Positions 17,572 to 26,930 of a stretch of DNA of 64,000 nt are shown piece after piece (position 1 is the stretch's first letter; every line of letters starts with the position of its first letter). The translations under genes were made by a program, and so were the position numbers. The stretch comes from Vulcanimicrobiota bacterium (lineage in GTDB: Bacteria > Vulcanimicrobiota > Vulcanimicrobiia > Vulcanimicrobiales > Vulcanimicrobiaceae): positions 142,691 to 206,690 of the forward strand of contig DAHUZB010000005.1 in NCBI GenBank assembly GCA_027306785.1, in the 5' to 3' direction. The notes beneath the pieces are model-generated. The model searched no databases. It saw only the letters and a program-made list of their open reading frames with translations, and had not been told where the DNA came from.

Positions 17572-19374
17572 GTGAGCACCGCATCACTTCGATTCGATCC
17601 CGCATGCGAAGACACCGAACGCGCAGTGCGCCAAATGTTGTTGCGCGCGCGAAAGCCGAGCAAACTCGCTGAACTCGACACCGTCAACCAACTGCGCCGC
17701 TTATACGGCATCATGGATCCGGTGGCCACGCTACGCCGCCTGGTCGATGATACGTTTTCCGACGCGGGCGCATCGATGCAGCGCCTTCGCGAGATGATCG
17801 TGCGCTGCGACATCGACGCGAGCGTGACACAGAAGGCGTTCGCGCAAGAACTGCACGTCAGTTACCGCCACTTTCATCGCATTCGCGCCGAGGCGGTTGC
17901 GGCGATTGCCGCGCATCTCGGCCTTATTCTCGGCATATCACCGACAGCACCACCGGAATTGCCGGAGGTCAGTGCGCTCGCCGAGATTCTCGCCGAACAG
18001 CGTCCGCGATCGGCCGAGGGCATCTTCAGCATCTTCGGTGCGCGCTCGGCGCTCGTACAGATTACGCGGCTCCAAGCACTGATCGAATCGGGCGAAGAAC
18101 TCGACGACCGCGCGTTGGAGGCGGCGCCCGCGGTATCGCAAGCCACGCTCTACGCGCTGATCGCCCAATCGAAAGAGCTCAACGGCAAGCCGTTCGAAGC
18201 GCAAGCCTACGTTCAACGCCTCAACCGGCATCTCAACGAGAACCGAGGCGTGATGGACGACACGACGCGTGCCGAGTTAACATGGCGGGCGTTCTTGAAC
18301 GCCAAGTACCGTGCGAGCGCAATCGCGATCGAGAGTCAGTCGCGCGCGCTCGAACGCTTCGCGACCGAGCATGCCCGTGCCGTGCGTCGCGCGGTACTTG
18401 CCCGCGTGACCGCATACATGCATGCGGGTGATCTCGAGAACGCGCAAGCGTCGCTCGAACGCTTCGAGCACATCGGGTACCGTCGCGGCGACGGCGACGG
18501 GATGGCGACCGCACTGCTCCTACGCGCACAGATGGCGCACATGGCGGCCGAACCCGATCGCGCGGTTGCCTACGCTCGCGCCGCGTCCGCGGCGATCGAG
18601 CGCCCGCATCTGCGCAGCGAATGCGCCGCCACGCTCCTCAACGCCGAGATCGCCGCCGGACGGCCGCTCGGCACGCATCTGCCGCTGCGCGGTTCGAAGA
18701 CGTACGGCAACCTGCAGTTTCGCCTCGCGTACGCGCGGCTTCAGCTCCACGTCGGCAACCTCCGCGACGCGCTCATCGAGGCCGAGGCGACAGCCGCTCG
18801 CGCCGACGAACTCGGCTACGACGGACTCGCGGCGCGCGCGGTCGCAACCGTAGGCACGGCGCACGCGCGACTCGGAAACGCCGCTGCCGCGCGGGCGGCC
18901 TACCTGCGTGCGCTCGCGCGCTACGCGCCGACCTGGAGCCTCCTCGTGGCGTTCGATCTCTTCTCTGCTCCAGGCACGCGGCAGGAGCACCTCGACGCGC
19001 TTTCGGCGAGCGAGGATCTCGCGGACCTCACGTTTGAACGCCTACGCGTGATCGTTCCGCAGATCGCCGACGACGACGCGATCCAGCGCAGGCGAACCCG
19101 CGTCTGGCTGCAGAGCGCGTTCGCCCGCACGATCGCTATCGGCTCGGCGGAGAGCCTGCGCGATGCGACGGTGCAGTTGAGTGCCGCAAATGCGACGCTC
19201 GCACATGCGCTCCCACGACGTTCGGCCGATATCCGCCACGTGCTTGCGATGATGCTCATGCCGCTTCTTCCACATTCGCAGCGCTCGGCGCTCACCTCGT
19301 CCGTAGGTGCGTCGGTCAACGAAGGCATCGCGCTCCTCCAACCCGCGTCCGAGCGAGGCGACTTCGTCGTATAG
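17572..19374 (+). CDS. putative regulator: HTH-like N-terminus plus TPR-type repeats
   Basis: 600 residues from GTG 17572. An early segment (VTQKAFAQELHVSYRHFHRIRAEAV, ~85-109) looks like a helix-turn-helix similar to sigma-region-4/LuxR helices. The remainder is all-helical with Ala-rich repeats (AYVQRLNRHLNENRG, AVLARVTAYMHAGDLENAQASLERFEHIG, RLAYARLQLHVGNLRDALIEAEATAARADELGYDG), typical of TPR/MalT-like arrays. No ATP-binding or catalytic motif is visible. It is probably a cytoplasmic regulator sensing a protein or small ligand through the repeats. It is divergent from the large TonB receptor, the likeliest target, and upstream of another winged-helix/TPR regulator. I know no exact named family. 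Confidence 0.6.
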   Translation: MSTASLRFDPACEDTERAVRQMLLRARKPSKLAELDTVNQLRRLYGIMDPVATLRRLVDDTFSDAGASMQRLREMIVRCDIDASVTQKAFAQELHVSYRHFHRIRAEAVAAIAAHLGLILGISPTAPPELPEVSALAEILAEQRPRSAEGIFSIFGARSALVQITRLQALIESGEELDDRALEAAPAVSQATLYALIAQSKELNGKPFEAQAYVQRLNRHLNENRGVMDDTTRAELTWRAFLNAKYRASAIAIESQSRALERFATEHARAVRRAVLARVTAYMHAGDLENAQASLERFEHIGYRRGDGDGMATALLLRAQMAHMAAEPDRAVAYARAASAAIERPHLRSECAATLLNAEIAAGRPLGTHLPLRGSKTYGNLQFRLAYARLQLHVGNLRDALIEAEATAARADELGYDGLAARAVATVGTAHARLGNAAAARAAYLRALARYAPTWSLLVAFDLFSAPGTRQEHLDALSASEDLADLTFERLRVIVPQIADDDAIQRRRTRVWLQSAFARTIAIGSAESLRDATVQLSAANATLAHALPRRSADIRHVLAMMLMPLLPHSQRSALTSSVGASVNEGIALLQPASERGDFVV

Positions 19375-19485
19375 CTGCAACGACTTCACCGCGCACCGTG
19401 TCGGGAGTCTCGCCATGACCTTCGGCATCTTGTACGATACCCGTGGATGGGGTGCAACTCCGTGGGGGTGCCTCTCCCGACCGAG

Positions 19486-20799
19486 ATGACAATGGAACAC
19501 TATCGTTTCGCGAACTTTCACTTAGACGTTCGTCGACAGCGCCTTTACCGCGATGGGCTGCCGATAACGCTCACGCAGAAATGCTTTGCCATTCTCTGCG
19601 AACTCGTGCGCTATGCAGGTGACATCGTCACGCGCGAACGCATTGCGGACGCGGTGTGGGGACCGGGAGCCGCGTCCGATGCGACGATCACCCAGCATAT
19701 CGCGATGCTGCGTCGCGCCCTACATGACGCGGGCGCAAGCGACGTGATCGTGACCGCATCGGGACACGGCTACCGTTTCGTGGAGCCGGTGGTGCCGGCG
19801 GAAAATAGCGACACGAACGAACTCGTCGATGCGCTCTGCGAAAACGCGCGCTATTTCTCGCGCTTGCGATCGGATCGCGCGCTGCGCTCGGCCGTGCATC
19901 TCTACGACCGCGCGCTCGCGCTGAAGCGCGACGCGGTTCCGGCGCTCGCCGGGAAAGCCGAGGCGCTGATGCTCACGGCGATCAACGCGCACGCTCCCGG
20001 CATGCCGCTCGTGGGCGAGGCGCTGGAAATTGCGGAGCAGGCGATCGTAGGCGACCCGACCGACGCCGACGCCGCGTATGCCTACGGCCTCGCGCTGATC
20101 CACCACGACTACGATTGGTCGCGCGGACTGCGCCATCTCGACCGTGCGATCGAACGCAATCCCGCGCACGAGGAGGCCTTGATCGCTCGGGTCCTCGCCG
20201 AGACGTACACGGGCGCATTCGACGCGGCGGAGACGCATGCGCGCGAAGCCCGCATCACTCTCCCCGATTCACATCGCATTCGGTTTTTGCTTCCCGCCGT
20301 TCACGTGTTCTCTCGGCGCTACGCGAGCGGGATTCCCGAACTCGAAGCGCTCTGTCTCGTGCGCCCCGATTACTGGGCTGCTCAGGGCCTGCTCGGCATC
20401 GCGTGCTACTGGTCGGGGGCGATCGACGACGCGATCGCAAGATGGGAACTCGTGCGTACCGGCTTCCCCGACCACGAGTCGCTGTGGCAGCCCGGCGTTC
20501 GCATACGCGTGCACGGATATTTGTTGCACGCGTATGCGACGCTCGGCCGCGACGCGGAGTACGAGGCGCTGCGCGCGCAGATCGAACGCCTGCGGCAGAC
20601 GCGCTACTTTCCGGCGCTCACCGACGCATTCGAACCGCTCGCGGCCGGGCGATTCGACGATGCGATGGCGCCGATTCACACCTCACTCGAGCGACGCGAC
20701 CCGTGGACCACTCGTCTGGGCATCGACCCTTTCTTCGACCCGCTTCGCGACCGCGCCGACTTTCAGAATATCCTCCGCGTCTTGTTCGCGCACGAGTAA
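19486..20799 (+). CDS. OmpR/CadC-type winged-helix regulator with TPR C-terminal half
   Basis: About 437 residues from ATG 19486 (another ATG at 19492; an upstream TTG/GTG extension lacks homology). The N-terminal ~100 residues form an OmpR/PhoB winged helix: YRFANFHLDVRRQRLYRDGLPITLTQKCFAILCELV, IVTRERIADAVWGPG and VIVTASGHGYRFV. A helical repeat domain follows (DPTDADAAYAYGLALIHHDYDWSRGLRHLDRAIERNPAHEEALIARV), resembling the TPR part of CadC/HilA-like or adenylate-cyclase-linked regulators. There is no receiver domain, and no transmembrane helix separates the two parts, so it is a soluble one-component regulator. It lies 111 bp after another TPR regulator. Target genes are unknown. Confidence 0.8.
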   Translation: MTMEHYRFANFHLDVRRQRLYRDGLPITLTQKCFAILCELVRYAGDIVTRERIADAVWGPGAASDATITQHIAMLRRALHDAGASDVIVTASGHGYRFVEPVVPAENSDTNELVDALCENARYFSRLRSDRALRSAVHLYDRALALKRDAVPALAGKAEALMLTAINAHAPGMPLVGEALEIAEQAIVGDPTDADAAYAYGLALIHHDYDWSRGLRHLDRAIERNPAHEEALIARVLAETYTGAFDAAETHAREARITLPDSHRIRFLLPAVHVFSRRYASGIPELEALCLVRPDYWAAQGLLGIACYWSGAIDDAIARWELVRTGFPDHESLWQPGVRIRVHGYLLHAYATLGRDAEYEALRAQIERLRQTRYFPALTDAFEPLAAGRFDDAMAPIHTSLERRDPWTTRLGIDPFFDPLRDRADFQNILRVLFAHE

Positions 20800-20887
20800 C
20801 CGTTGGCCTAACGCGTGCGGCACGAAGCATCGCCGCGAAATCGATGCGCGCCGCCGATTCCAAGCCGCTTCACCGCTTCCGGGCGGC

Positions 20888-21763
20888 TTACTTGACCCGG
20901 CCGATCTTGTTGCTGCCGTTCTCGGTAAACCAGAGCGCGCCATCCGGCCCCGCCGTGATGGCCTGTGGAACGCTGTTCAGCGTGGGCACGCTGTACTCGG
21001 TGATCGCGCCGGACGTCGTGATGCGGCCGATCTTGTTGCCGCCGCTCTCGGCAAACCAGAGCGCGCCGTCCGGTCCCGCCGTGATGCTTTTGGGATTGCC
21101 GCCGGACGTGGGTACGCTATACTCGGTAATCGCGCCGGACGTTGTGATGCGGCCGATGTTGTTGCTGTTGATCTCGGTGAACCAAAGCGCGCCGTCGGGC
21201 CCCGCCGTCATGGCCTGTGGAACGCTGCTCTACGAGGGCACGCTGGACTCGGTGATCGTCCCGGCCGTCGTGATGCGGCCGATCTGGTTGCTGATAAGCT
21301 CGGTCAACCAGAGCGCGCCGTCCGACCCCGCCGTGATGGCCTGTGGAAATCTGCCCGATGTGGGCACGCTGTACTCGGTAATCGCCCCGGCCGTCGTGAT
21401 GCGACCGATCTTGTTGCCCTGGCCCTCCGTAAACCAGAGCGCGCCGTCCGGCCCCGCCGTGATACCGTAGGGACCGCTGTTCAATGTGGGCACGTTGTAC
21501 TCGGTGATCGCGCCCGACGTCGTGATGCGGCCGATCTTGTTGCCGCTGTACTCGGTAAACCAGAGCGCGCCGTCCGGCCCCGCCGTGATATCGAAGGAAC
21601 CGGTGCCGGACGCGGGCACGCTGTACTCGGTAATCGCGCCGGATGTCGTGACGCGACCGATCTTGTTGCCGCTGTATTCGGTAAACCAGAGCGCGCCGTC
21701 CGGACCCGCCGTAATACCGTAGGGACTGCTGCCTGACGTGGGCACGCCGTAATCGGCGATCGT
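20888..21763 (-). repeat. array of seven propeller repeats (first copy, with stop)
   Basis: Seven ~126-bp direct repeats, each encoding a blade with a GPDGALWFTE-type core and an IGRITT strand. The fifth carries the TAG. High nucleotide similarity between units makes the array prone to recombination and misassembly. Confidence 0.85.
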
Positions 21764-22609
21764 ACCGGCCAGCGATTCGCCGAGTTGCAGTGTCAGGGGG
21801 ATCACCGCGTTCGTTGCGGCGGTGCCGGTCCCCGATTGCGGCGTTGCGGTCGCCGTGAGATGCACGGCCGACGTGAACGGCGTCAAGCAGTTGACGCTGA
21901 AGGCGTTGGGCGATGCAGACCCGAGCGCGGCCGTCGTAACCGCGTTTGGCGTGTCACTCGACACGCTCATCGTGGGCGCGCCCGAGCCGAGAATGTAGTT
22001 ACCGTCCGCGTCAACCCCGAACGCGCTAACGATCTGGGTGCTGCCGCATCCGGTAAGGGTGTATCCCGTGCTGTTGGTGCCGGAGAGCGCCGCCGCCGCG
22101 CTCGGCACAAGAATGACGGAGCTCGCAATTCCGCCCAGCGTCACGCCGATGTTGTTCGCAGCATCGGCGAGGATGGTGAACGGCACGTCCAGGTCGGCCG
22201 AGAGCTTACTGCCGGTCGGGTTGCCGCCGCTGAGCGGTCCGTCGTAGGTCGTGAAGTCGAACGTGTACGACCCCGGAGAGAGCGGGATGGTGATCGCGCA
22301 GGTCAGCGACGAAATCGGCGTCGGCGTCGTGCAGCCGGGCGAGCCCGTCGTGATGTTCTGATTGGCCGTGCTGAGTAGCGTGGTATGCGTGCTGTCGTAC
22401 ACGCCGATCGCAATCGACTGCGTCGCGGGCGAAATGTACGCGGGACGACGCGCCTGCGTCGACGCCGCCTTCGGCACCGTGATGGTGAAGACCGCAGCTT
22501 GCGTTGCGTCGGCACTTCTCGGCGGCGTCATATTCGGTACGACGCTATGCGCGCCGCCGCACCCCGCCAAAAGCACTGCCGCAGCAATGACGATTCCAAA
22601 CAGCTTCAT
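20888..22609 (-). pseudogene. Vgb-like seven-bladed propeller lipoprotein, interrupted by in-frame TAG
   Basis: The 1722-bp frame starts at ATG 22609 (MKLFGIVIAAAVLLAGCGG; lipobox LAGC) or GTG 22627. About 280 residues of Thr/Ser-rich beta-type sequence precede a propeller of ~42-residue repeats, ITEYSVPTS...ITAGPDGALWFTE...NKIGRITTSG, as in streptogramin (virginiamycin B) lyase-like proteins. Seven repeats are present only if the in-frame TAG at 21230-21232 is ignored; it falls at the start of blade 5. Frame and repeat continue unbroken after it. As it stands, translation gives a ~461-residue product with four blades, unlikely to close. It could be a recent nonsense mutation, a sequencing error or suppressed. 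It is a tandem duplicate of the equally long upstream gene, 14 bp away. Confidence 0.75.
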
Positions 22610-22623
22610 CGCTTTCGGGGACC

Positions 22624-23499
22624 TCACTTGAGCTGCCCGATCTTGTTGCTGGCGAACTCGGTAAACCAGAGCGCGCCGTTCGGGGCCGCCGTGATACCTT
22701 CGGGACCGCTGCTCGACGTGGGCACGTTGTACTCGGTGATCGCGCCGGCCGTCGTGATGCGACCGATGTTGTTGCCGTCGTGCTCGGTAAACCAGAGCGC
22801 ACCGTCCGGCCCCGCCGTGATAATGCCCGGATAGCTGCTCGATGTGGGGACGCTGTACTCGGTAATCGCGCCGGACGTCGTAACGCGGCCGATCTTGTTG
22901 CCGCCGAACTCGGTAAACCAGAGCGCGCCGTCCGGGCCCGCCGTGATACTGACGGGAAATGGGCTCGACGTGGGCACGCTATATTCGGTGATCGCGCCGG
23001 ACGTCGTGATGCGGCCGATCTTACCACTGTAGTACTCCGTAAACCAGAGCGCGCCATCCGGTCCCGCCGTGATATAGAGGGGCTCACTGCCCGACGTGGG
23101 CACGCTGTACTCGGTGATCGCGCCGGACGTCGTGATGCGGCCGATCTTGCCACTAGCGTACTCGGTAAACCAGAGCGCGCCGTCGGGCCCCGCCGTGATA
23201 CCGTCGGGATCGCTGCTCGACGTAGGCACGCTGTACTCGGTGATCGCGCCGGACGTTGTGATACGGCCGATCTTGTTACCGTTCTGTTCCGTAAACCAGA
23301 GCGCGCCGTCCGGGCCCGCCGTGATACCGAGGGGACGGCTGCTCGACGTGGGCACGCTGTACTCGGTGATCGCGCCGGACATCGTGATGCGGCCGATCTT
23401 GTTTCCATTCTGTTCCGCAAACCAGAGCGCGCCGTCCGGGCCCGCCGTGATACCTTGGGGAAGACTGCCGGACGTCGGCACGCCGTACTCGGTGATCGT
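22624..23499 (-). repeat. array of seven propeller repeats (second copy)
   Basis: Seven uninterrupted ~126-bp repeats, exactly the same 876-bp length as the array in the neighbouring copy. Variation is concentrated in the loop codons after VPTS and around the residue before NKIGR. Confidence 0.85.
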
Positions 23500-24345
23500 A
23501 CCGGTTAGCGATTCGCCGAGCTGCAGCATCAGGGGGATCACCGCGTTCGTTGCCGCGGTGCCCGTCCCCGATTGCGCCGTTGCGGTCGCCGTGAGATGCA
23601 CCGCCGACGTGAACGGTGTCAGGCAGTTTATGCTGAAGGCGTTGGGCGACGCAGGACCAAGCGCGGCCGTCGTGATCGCGCTTGGCGTGTCACTCGACAC
23701 GCTCATCGTGGGCGCGCCCGAGCCTAAAATATAGTTACCGTCCGCGTCGACCCCGAACGCGCTGACGATCTGCGTGCTGCCGCATCCGGTAAGCGTGTAT
23801 CCCGTGCTGTTGGTGCCGGAGAACGCCGCCGTTGCGCTCGGGGCGAGAATGACGGAGCTCGCGATACCGCCGAGCGAAACGCCGATGTTGTTCGCCGTAC
23901 CGGCGACGATCGTGAACGGCACGTCCAAGTTGGCCGACAGTTTACTACCGGTCGGACTGCCGCCGCTGAGCGGTCCGTCGTACGTCGTGAAATCGAACGT
24001 GTACGACCCCGGTGAGAGCGGGAGGGTGATCGCGCAGGTCAGCGGCGAGATCGGCGTCGGCGTCGTGCAGCCGGGCGCACCCACCGTGATATTCTGGTTG
24101 GCCGCGCTCAGCAGCGTAGTATGCTTGCTGTCGTACACGCCGATCGCAATCGACTGCGTGGCGGGCGAGATGTAGGCGGGACGCCGCGCCTGCGCTGACG
24201 CCGCCTTCGGCACCGTGATGGTGAAGACCGCAGCTTGCGTTGCCCCCGCACTTCTCGGCGGCGTCATATTCGGTACGACGCTATGCGCGCCGCCGCACCC
24301 CGCCAGAACGACTACCGCCGCAATAACGATTCCAAGCCGCTGCAT
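22624..24345 (-). CDS. Vgb-like seven-bladed beta-propeller lipoprotein
   Basis: 573 residues from ATG 24345 (MQRLGIVIAAVVVLAGCGG, lipobox LAGC). An upstream open extension of 64 codons is basic and not signal-like. After a ~280-residue N-terminal region with paired Cys (PGCTTPTP...LTCAIT; GCGSTQIV; NCLTPF), seven complete repeats of ~42 residues follow, with core ITAGPDGALWFTE and NKIGRITTSGA. This is the streptogramin-lyase/NHL-like propeller family. Because it is lipidated and exported, cytoplasmic virginiamycin inactivation is unlikely; carbohydrate or cell-envelope lyase or binding roles are possible. The next gene on the same strand is its 1722-bp twin, probably co-transcribed (15 bp between stop and start). 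Confidence 0.85.
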   Translation of the reverse strand: MQRLGIVIAAVVVLAGCGGAHSVVPNMTPPRSAGATQAAVFTITVPKAASAQARRPAYISPATQSIAIGVYDSKHTTLLSAANQNITVGAPGCTTPTPISPLTCAITLPLSPGSYTFDFTTYDGPLSGGSPTGSKLSANLDVPFTIVAGTANNIGVSLGGIASSVILAPSATAAFSGTNSTGYTLTGCGSTQIVSAFGVDADGNYILGSGAPTMSVSSDTPSAITTAALGPASPNAFSINCLTPFTSAVHLTATATAQSGTGTAATNAVIPLMLQLGESLTGTITEYGVPTSGSLPQGITAGPDGALWFAEQNGNKIGRITMSGAITEYSVPTSSSRPLGITAGPDGALWFTEQNGNKIGRITTSGAITEYSVPTSSSDPDGITAGPDGALWFTEYASGKIGRITTSGAITEYSVPTSGSEPLYITAGPDGALWFTEYYSGKIGRITTSGAITEYSVPTSSPFPVSITAGPDGALWFTEFGGNKIGRVTTSGAITEYSVPTSSSYPGIITAGPDGALWFTEHDGNNIGRITTAGAITEYNVPTSSSGPEGITAAPNGALWFTEFASNKIGQLK

Positions 24346-24662
24346 CGCTGTAATTAATCCCAACTCCCGACGACGTGTACGTGATGGTGACGCTTTTCGT
24401 GTTGCCGTCAGCCGGCGAGCAACCTCGCCGAAGGGAACGTTCAACGGTAATACCGTAAAGCGCACCTTCGCATCGATAGCGATCCTAATACAAAGAAAAC
24501 TAAAGCTTCGCTTAGGCAAAAAGAGCCGTTCGCGCACTCATACCTTTGACTTGATTTCACAATCAGCCGCTCCTCCACCTGGGGTGCAACCACACCGGCC
24601 AAGCCGGCCGCTAGAGGAACTCACCCCTCGCAAAATGCCTCTCTGAACCCTGGATGCGACGT
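24346..24662. other. intergenic region upstream of the lipoprotein pair
   Basis: About 317 bp with no supported gene. The part next to the lipoprotein start holds its promoter and ribosome-binding region (GGGATTAATTACAGCG before the ATG on the minus strand). An AT-richer patch around 24480-24510 (CTAATACAAAGAAAACTAAAG) is the likeliest promoter. Nothing else is recognisable. Confidence 0.5.
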
Positions 24663-24699
24663 AAAAACAAAGCCACCCGATTGGGGCGGCTTTGTTTTT
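24663..24699 (-). terminator. Rho-independent terminator after tRNA-Asn
   Basis: Arms AAAAACAAAGCC (24663-24674) and GGCTTTGTTTTT (24688-24699) form a perfect 12-bp stem. On the minus strand it starts 3 bp past the tRNA end and finishes in GTTTTT. It is symmetrical, so it could also work for + transcripts. Confidence 0.85.
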
Positions 24700-24701
24700 C
24701 A

Positions 24702-24777
24702 TGGCTCCGGATGCTGGACTCGAACCAGCGACCCGCTGATTAACAGTCAGCTGCTCTACCAACTGAGCTAATCCGGA
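24702..24777 (-). tRNA. tRNA-Asn (anticodon GTT)
   Basis: A 76-nt cloverleaf on the minus strand with acceptor TCCGGAT pairing ATCCGGA, discriminator G and encoded CCA. The D-arm is TAGCTCAGTTGGTAGAGC, the anticodon loop is CTGTTAA (GTT) and the T-arm is CTGGTTCGAGTCCAG. A terminator follows directly. Confidence 0.97.
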
Positions 24778-24924
24778 ACGCGCTACCTGCGGGATTTTAC
24801 TCGATGCGGGCGGCTTGCGCAACCCGTATCGCCACAGGGCCGGGGACCGAGGTTCTGCACCCCGCGCGTTGCCCCTCCCTGTGGCTGGACGGGTGCGGCT
24901 TTCGTCGCCGAACCCGTCGTCGGG

Positions 24925-25419
24925 TTAGGGAGCGGCGACCGGGCAACTCACCGTCGGGATGTGAGCGGCATAGTCGCTATGCCAGATCGCCGTCTTCTGC
25001 TCGTAGATCAGGACGCCGGTGAGAACCACGACACCGTAGCCGAAGGGAATGGCCCGAACGTTACAGAGTTGCGGCCGAATTTCGGCGTCGATCGTTCCGC
25101 GAAATTTCGCCGTGATTTGGTACAGCGAGCCCGCGAGAATGCAGCAGGTGTTGAGGTACACGGTATCGCCCGTGTTGACCGCCGCTTCTTGCACGAGATG
25201 CCTGCCGTTCAAGTAGAGACGCAGGTCGTACTTCGCGACGTCGCCGTGTCGCAAAACGCGCGTCCCGTCGGGCCGTTCATCGTAAATCTTGATCTGGTTG
25301 ACAACCTCGATATACCCGTTATGAAGGTTGACGTGCGGCGGGATCACCGACTGTGCGGAAGCGCCGAGCGGGAAAAGAACAACTGCTGCAACGAGCACGC
25401 CCATGAATCGACGGAACAT
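24925..25419 (-). CDS. secreted protein of unknown function
   Basis: 164 residues. The N-terminal signal peptide is MFRRFMGVLVAAVVLFPLGASAQS with an AxA site. The mature part has several Val/Ile-rich strands and four Cys (NTCCILAG, RPQLCNVRAIP, TVSCPVA) that could form disulfides. No family recognised. It sits alone between tRNA-Asn and the sigma factor, with its own upstream gap of 111 bp. A short inverted repeat AACCCG/CGGGTT overlaps its stop. Confidence 0.65.
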   Translation of the reverse strand: MFRRFMGVLVAAVVLFPLGASAQSVIPPHVNLHNGYIEVVNQIKIYDERPDGTRVLRHGDVAKYDLRLYLNGRHLVQEAAVNTGDTVYLNTCCILAGSLYQITAKFRGTIDAEIRPQLCNVRAIPFGYGVVVLTGVLIYEQKTAIWHSDYAAHIPTVSCPVAAP

Positions 25420-25530
25420 TGAATCCTCCGAGTTTGCCGAGCAAGGCGGTAACGAGCCGCCATGGTCCGGTAAACGTTACCAACCGGCAGCTTGTTCCCT
25501 TTCCCCGCGGGCGCGGCTCGGGGCGTGCGC

Positions 25531-26421
25531 TTAGTCGCCGAACCAGTAGTCGCGAAGCGCCTTCCCGCGCGAAGGATGGCGCAGTTTACGCAGGGCCTTG
25601 GCCTCGATCTGACGGATGCGCTCGCGCGTCACGCCGAAGCTGCGGCCCACCTCTTCGAGCGTGCGCTGCTGGCCGTCATCGAGGCCGTAGCGCAGGCTCA
25701 GCACGGCGCGCTCGCGCTCGGAGAGCAATTCCAGCACCGCCCGCGTCTTTTCCTGAAGCGCGCGATCGGTCACGGCGTCGAGCGGTGCCACGGCATCGCG
25801 GTCTTCGATGAAGTCCGCGAGCAGCGCATCTTCTTCTTCACCCACCGGGGTATCGAGCGAGAGCGGCTCCTGCGCCACCTTGAGCACGTCGCGCACGCGC
25901 TCGGGCGCGAGATCCAGGCGCTCGGCGATCTGCTCGATCGTGGGGTCGCCGCCGAGTTCGATCGTCATCTCGCGCATGCACTTCGTCACGCGGTTGATCA
26001 GCTCGACCATGTGCACGGGCACGCGAATGGTGCGCCCGTGATCGGCGAGCGCGCGCGCAATCCCCTGGCGAATCCACCACGTCGCGTACGTGGAAAATTT
26101 GTATCCCATGCGGTAGTCGAATTTTTCGACCGCGCGCATCAGGCCCAGATTGCCCTCTTGAATGAGGTCGAGCAGCGGCATGCCGCGTCCGAGATATTTG
26201 CGCGCAACCGAGACCACGAGCCGCAGATTCGCTTCGGCGAGTTCGCGCTTCGCGTCTTCGCTGTCGCCGCCGCCCGCTTCGATGCGCTGCGCGAGCCGCG
26301 CTTCGTCTTCCCGTGCGAGCAACGACACGCCGCCGATCTCGCGCAGATAGAGGCGTACCGAGTCGTTTGCTCCGTCACCCTGGTCCGTGCGCCCCTGCGT
26401 TTCAACCCGATCGCCGTGCAT
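25531..26421 (-). CDS. RpoD/SigA-type sigma-70 factor (group 1/2)
   Basis: 296 residues. Region 1.2 is [28 protein letters not shown]. Region 2 has the hallmark [42 protein letters not shown] and the -10-recognising [13 protein letters not shown]. Region 3 is [14 protein letters not shown]. Region 4 has [40 protein letters not shown]. No region 1.1 or non-conserved insert is present, so it is shorter than most housekeeping sigma factors and could be a group 2 factor (like HrdB/SigB relatives) or a compact principal one. Neighbours give no clue. Confidence 0.93.
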   Translation of the reverse strand: MHGDRVETQGRTDQGDGANDSVRLYLREIGGVSLLAREDEARLAQRIEAGGGDSEDAKRELAEANLRLVVSVARKYLGRGMPLLDLIQEGNLGLMRAVEKFDYRMGYKFSTYATWWIRQGIARALADHGRTIRVPVHMVELINRVTKCMREMTIELGGDPTIEQIAERLDLAPERVRDVLKVAQEPLSLDTPVGEEEDALLADFIEDRDAVAPLDAVTDRALQEKTRAVLELLSERERAVLSLRYGLDDGQQRTLEEVGRSFGVTRERIRQIEAKALRKLRHPSRGKALRDYWFGD

Positions 26422-26506
26422 GATCTACAAACTCATATACTCGACGGTCGGCATCCGCGGAAGCGCGAAACGTCATCGACGTTTGTCGCAAAACGTGCTA
26501 TGTTCA

Positions 26507-26776
26507 TCACGCGGCGTCGATGAGCTCGATCAGGTGCTCGACGCCCGCGATGCGCGCGAAATGCGCGATCGCTTCATCGCCGTGAATTTCCAGGTTGCGA
26601 TATTGTTCCGCTATCGTTTTGCTCAGTGCGACGAGCACCGATATGCCGAACGTGTCGATCTCGTTCACCTCGGAGAGGTCGAGCGTCGTGTCGGTGCTCC
26701 CGATGAGTCGGGAAACGAGAAGGTCGATCTCGTCCTTGCGGTCATACGTGAAGGCACCCGTGATCCGTATGGTCAT
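26507..26776 (-). CDS. STAS-domain protein (anti-sigma-factor antagonist-like)
   Basis: 89 residues, a single STAS domain: TLDLSEVNEIDTFGISVLVALSKTIAEQ carries the conserved DTFG...SVL stretch. The usual phosphorylated Ser follows Asp (DSxG in SpoIIAA/RsbV); here it is DTFG, so Thr may be the phospho-acceptor. Such proteins usually partner-switch with an anti-sigma kinase, but no kinase or phosphatase gene is in the window. It starts at ATG 26776 and lies 85 bp upstream (minus strand) of the sigma-70 gene, which makes a link to sigma control possible but unproven. Confidence 0.8.
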   Translation of the reverse strand: MTIRITGAFTYDRKDEIDLLVSRLIGSTDTTLDLSEVNEIDTFGISVLVALSKTIAEQYRNLEIHGDEAIAHFARIAGVEHLIELIDAA

Positions 26777-26930
26777 GCTCGCATCCTACGCATCCGACCG
26801 GCAGCACGAGAGAAGGAACGAAGAACGGCGCTCGATACCCCTTCTCGAACGGTACGCAATTCGGCGCTTCGCCTACCGCTCGCTCACTTGCTCGGGAACG
26901 CAACGGCCTCGAGGCGAATCGCGGGGCGTG

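Noticed and set aside
21230..21232. Genome-wide TAG reassignment to explain the interrupted propeller gene
   Set aside because: Many other genes here end properly at TAG with no homologous extension.
24538..24822. 94-codon minus frame containing LAQLVEQLTVNQRVAGSSPASGA
   Set aside because: This is the translated tRNA-Asn and its terminator, a common false gene.
24911..24926. AACCCG-TCGT-CGGGTT as terminator of the secreted protein
   Set aside because: Six-base arms overlapping the stop codon with no T-run; too weak to list separately.
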